Assembly: GCA_049324115.1 (NCBI GenBank)
Contig: JBMOMN010000012.1
Coordinates: 74,390 to 138,389 of the forward strand
Origin: UBA5796 sp040752455
GTDB lineage: Bacteria > Chloroflexota > Anaerolineae > Anaerolineales > Villigracilaceae
Length of the DNA stretch: 64,000 nt
Direction of reading: 5' to 3'
Shown: piece after piece, positions 61,694 through 64,000 of the stretch
Layout of the letters: every line of letters starts with the position of its first letter
How positions within the stretch are numbered: position 1 is the first letter of the stretch
Notes under the pieces: model-generated
What the model saw: only the letters and a program-made list of their open reading frames with translations
Told to the model about the DNA's origin: nothing
The model's database searches: none
Program-made: the position numbers and the translations under genes

Positions 61694-61960
61694 ATGACAA
61701 CTTCCAAACCTGTACACCAATTTGCAATTTGCATCCAATCCGATGACCCCGATTTGATAACCCCGCGCATGATTTATGAAATCCTGCCGGATGAAAGCGC
61801 GGCAAAATCGGATCACGTCCGCGTTATTGACAACGAAGGCGAAGATTACTTGTATCCTGCCGACTTTTTCCTGTTTGTTGATTTCCCGCTGACGGTGAGA
61901 AAAACCCTGCAAAAGATCCCTGCTCGTGCGATGACGACTTCGCAGTTGCCTCGCGTGTAG
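61694..61960 (+). CDS. Small conserved protein, paralogue of the frameshifted gene at 57659
   Basis: An 88-residue acidic protein: FAICIQSDDPDLITPRMIYE, ILPDESAAKSDHVRVIDNEG, EDYLYPADFFLFVDFPLTVR. It is short, beta-rich, and possibly SH3-like. It is the intact version of the gene 4 kb upstream. Function unknown. Coupled to the preceding small gene. Confidence 0.7.
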   Translation: MTTSKPVHQFAICIQSDDPDLITPRMIYEILPDESAAKSDHVRVIDNEGEDYLYPADFFLFVDFPLTVRKTLQKIPARAMTTSQLPRV

Positions 61961-61993
61961 GATCCTATAGACTGCAAGATGCCCAGAACAAAT

Positions 61994-62020
61994 CGGGGCT
62001 GGCCAAAACGGCCAGCCCCG
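61994..62020. terminator. Bidirectional terminator
   Basis: CGGGGCTGGCC-AAAAC-GGCCAGCCCCG, a perfect 11-bp stem, flanked by AAAT and AAACTTTT. It separates the small-gene pair from the convergent nucleotidyltransferase-like gene. Confidence 0.85.
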
Positions 62021-62048
62021 AAACTTTTCCCTTTTTACTTCTCTCTTC

Positions 62049-63374
62049 TCACTTTTTGCTCCCCTTGAACTCATCCATATACACCTTGATCGCCGGCAGC
62101 CCGGTCAACTTCTCGTAGAAGAAGTTGTTGACCAGGTTGATGACTTCGGCCCGGGCGGCTTCGACTTCGGCATGCATCTCGCGGCCGGATTCCTGTTTGT
62201 CGAGCGAGCGGCGCAGTTTCAACAGGTGGCGCACCACCGCGGCCTCCTCGTCGCCTTCGAGGGCCTCGATCACCGACATCAGCAGGTTGTCGGCCTGGGT
62301 GGTGACGTCCGTGACCGGGATGGCCGAGCCGGGGGTGCAGCATTCCTCCATCGTGCGGAACAGCGACCAAACCTGGTAGAGCATCGAAGTCGGTTCGTCG
62401 AACAACTCCCGGATGAAGGCCGCTTCCTCGTAGCGCCCGGTCAAGCGGAAGACGTTGTACATCCGTTTGGCGGCCTTGCCGTAGTTGACGTCTTTGGTCA
62501 GGTACTTGTTGACTTCCTTCTCCAATTGCCCGACGTAATCGTCCAGGGCGTCGGCCGAGACGTGCTGGGCCAGCTTCGAGAAGATCGGCACGGACTCGGC
62601 TTCGAGATAAATTTCCTGGAAGTACGGATCGAGATACCCGTCCAGGGGCGTGATCGTGCCGTCGGGCGCTTCCCAGGTCACGTCGAGCATGTTGCTGGCG
62701 TTGACCAGCTGGCCGCGCACTCCGTCCGAAACCACCCAATCCAGTTTGCACCAGCCGGGGTCGAGCATCACGTCCTCCCAGCGGACGGCGACCGTCTGCC
62801 CGTCGGGGAGCATCACGTCGAACTGGCCGGCCTCGATCTCCTCCGGCGACCAGGCGATCGGACTCCCTTTCGATTTCGGCTTCCCGTCCCGGATCACGTC
62901 CATCGGGAAGTTGCCGAACTTGACCTCGATCAGCAGGTGGGTCGGCCCTTTGACGGTTTCCAGCGCCTTCCGGCGCATCTGTTCGGCCAGGGTTTGGCAG
63001 GCTGCCTCGCGGGATCCGGCCAGGATGTTGATCCGCTCGAAGAAATCCGCGTCGCCCGGGTAGCTCTGGATCTTGGACTGGGCCGCCGATCCCGACAACG
63101 CCAGCGCCGTTTCGACCTTTCCCGGCACGTCGGCGAACTCGACCAGCCGCCCGAGCTTGCGGAAATGCTCCAGGTCGGCGTCGCTGAAATCGAGCATGGA
63201 CACTTTGTGGCCGAACACGCCGGTACGCGCATCCTGGACGATGGCGCTCTCGCCCTGCTCGGCGGCCATGGCCGTCAGCCATTGCAGGGCCTCGCCTTCG
63301 TCCAGTTCCACGCCCAGGCGTTGGGCGGATTCGATGATGCGTTCCAAATCTTGTTTGGGGGCTGGCTGGGTCAT
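62049..63374 (-). CDS. Putative nucleotidyltransferase-fold protein, unknown function
   Basis: A 441-residue cytosolic protein of no family I can name. Residues 92-112 read ALSGSAAQSKIQSYPGDADF, which fits the pol-beta-type nucleotidyltransferase motif G-S-x(11)-D-x-D (G95, S96, D108, D110). LLIEVKFG offers Glu150 as the third acid. The distal half is helical (LEKEVNKYLTKDVNYGKAAK, RMYNVFRLTGRYEEAAFIREL). The start at 63374 has AGGAGAG. It may modify RNA or protein with a nucleotide; that is inference. The next gene on the same strand is upstream and 43 nt away. Confidence 0.6.
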   Translation of the reverse strand: MTQPAPKQDLERIIESAQRLGVELDEGEALQWLTAMAAEQGESAIVQDARTGVFGHKVSMLDFSDADLEHFRKLGRLVEFADVPGKVETALALSGSAAQSKIQSYPGDADFFERINILAGSREAACQTLAEQMRRKALETVKGPTHLLIEVKFGNFPMDVIRDGKPKSKGSPIAWSPEEIEAGQFDVMLPDGQTVAVRWEDVMLDPGWCKLDWVVSDGVRGQLVNASNMLDVTWEAPDGTITPLDGYLDPYFQEIYLEAESVPIFSKLAQHVSADALDDYVGQLEKEVNKYLTKDVNYGKAAKRMYNVFRLTGRYEEAAFIRELFDEPTSMLYQVWSLFRTMEECCTPGSAIPVTDVTTQADNLLMSVIEALEGDEEAAVVRHLLKLRRSLDKQESGREMHAEVEAARAEVINLVNNFFYEKLTGLPAIKVYMDEFKGSKK

Positions 63375-63417
63375 TTTGTCTCTCCTAATTGAGTAGAGGG
63401 TGCGACGCACTCGCGGG

Positions 63418-63954
63418 TTATCTCTCCAACATCTTCCTGAACAATACCGCCTGGTCGAGGGCGTCTTGCAGGGCGTTGTGGGTCAGCGGGTGGTGGGTCT
63501 TGAGGCGCTTCGAGACCTGGTCGAAACCGGTCTCGGCCCAGGGGACGCCGTTTTTTCCCATGAAGTAGGCCTTGATGTCCAGGGCGCTGTGGCCGAAGGG
63601 ATTGCGGCCCAGGTAGCGGTGGAAATACTCGGCGACGAACATCCAGTCGAAGGGGGCGTTGAAGGCCACGAACACCGGCCTCCCGTCCGGGGGCGTGACG
63701 GAGGCCACCCAGGCCTCGAAGCGGAGCAAAGCCTGTTCGGGCGGGAGTCCGTTGCGGGTCAGGTCGTCCAGATCCAATCCGCTGACGGCCAGGGCTTCGG
63801 GCGTGAAGGCAGCTTTATCCGGTTTGAGTTCGACGTAAAAGGTTCGGGCCGGGTCGAGCGCCACGCAAGCCCCGATGGACAGCAGCGAGTACTGCGACGG
63901 GTTCGGCCCGGCGGTCTCGACGTCGACGGAGATGTAGGTTTCGGTGAGGGGCAT
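63418..63954 (-). CDS. 3'-5' exonuclease, DnaQ/DEDDh type
   Basis: A 178-residue DnaQ-like exonuclease. Exo I is SVDVETAGP (Asp, Glu), Exo II is AFNAPFDWMF (Asp), and Exo III is HNALQDALDQ (His, Asp). Stand-alone proteins of this size act on DNA or RNA ends (oligoribonuclease or RNase T like). It precedes the nucleotidyltransferase-like gene on the same strand (43 nt), so the two may be co-expressed. Confidence 0.88.
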   Translation of the reverse strand: MPLTETYISVDVETAGPNPSQYSLLSIGACVALDPARTFYVELKPDKAAFTPEALAVSGLDLDDLTRNGLPPEQALLRFEAWVASVTPPDGRPVFVAFNAPFDWMFVAEYFHRYLGRNPFGHSALDIKAYFMGKNGVPWAETGFDQVSKRLKTHHPLTHNALQDALDQAVLFRKMLER

Positions 63955-63960
63955 GGGGGT

Positions 63961-63966
63961 ATTATA
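63961..63966 (-). promoter_or_regulatory. -10 TATAAT of a leaderless exonuclease gene
   Basis: On the - strand TATAAT is followed by 6 nt (ACCCCC) and then ATG. No Shine-Dalgarno sequence. The last 34 bases of the window show no other feature. Confidence 0.65.
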
Positions 63967-64000
63967 GCCAGAATCGGCCGCGTGGGTGGGGGGAAACTTC

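Noticed and set aside
62172..63392. 406-codon + strand frame opposite the nucleotidyltransferase-like gene
   Set aside because: No start signal and shadow composition; the - strand has AGGAGAG before ATG and a consistent protein.

Overview
The window is GC-rich bacterial chromosome with no rRNA, tRNA or CRISPR array that I could recognise. I infer a member of the Chloroflexota, probably class Anaerolineae. The grounds are binding-protein lipoproteins with Thr/Pro/Glu-rich linkers after the lipobox, many promoters placed directly against start codons (leaderless genes), and a very high load of short dispersed repeats. This rests on style and family content, not on a marker-gene comparison.

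Layout. 0-5.6 kb: site-2 protease, HEAT protein, AEC transporter, MA-like metallopeptidase and acylphosphatase on +, then RadC on -. 5.6-8.7 kb: DUF433 protein, LipM-like octanoyltransferase, a secreted protein and a DUF4230 protein. 8.9-12.9 kb: PhnD-PhnC-PhnE ABC importer for a phosphorus oxyanion or phosphonate, with no C-P lyase genes beside it. 13-16.6 kb: SanA/YdcF protein, orphan antitoxin, HD protein, TIM-barrel/NTF2 fusion and VapBC. 16.9-19.5 kb: gyrase/topoisomerase IV subunit A with a lysine-rich tail. 19.7-26.1 kb: lipoproteins, a deazaflavin-type reductase, a probable type II restriction-modification pair, thiolase, BrnTA and MsrB. 26.2-32.5 kb: folK, STAS-like protein, folP, zinc-ribbon protein, a class A penicillin-binding protein that has lost its catalytic residues, and a BON protein. 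32.6-35.1 kb: Crp/Fnr regulator translationally coupled to a SWIM protein.

35.1-43.0 kb is the most notable region. It is a complete Wadjet (JetA-JetB-JetC-JetD) plasmid-defence operon headed by a small XRE-type regulator. The regulator gene has a near-ideal promoter and a palindromic operator across its own start codon. A four-helix-bundle (23S IVS family) gene lies between jetA and jetB. An AACACG-rich repeat fills every spacer after jetA and is also present in frame inside jetC and jetD. The right edge is a chimeric pseudogene of a LuxR-type response regulator joined to the tail of an SLC13 transporter.

43.6-53.2 kb is a branched-chain-amino-acid-type (Liv) ABC operon interleaved with two acyl-CoA/aryl-CoA ligases and an alpha/beta hydrolase, which suggests uptake and CoA activation of a carboxylic acid. 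53.2-57.5 kb: RNA ligase (+), then a - strand operon of PHP hydrolase, esterase and GPH sugar symporter. 57.6-64 kb: a frameshifted small gene, a MITE beside a RAYT transposase remnant, a one-chain glycyl-tRNA synthetase, two small conserved proteins, a putative nucleotidyltransferase and a DnaQ-like exonuclease.

Two themes recur. First, several repeat families have invaded coding sequence while keeping frame (jetC, jetD, folP, gyrA, glyQS). Second, at least five genes have a -10 hexamer exactly 6 nt before the start codon, so leaderless translation is probably common here.
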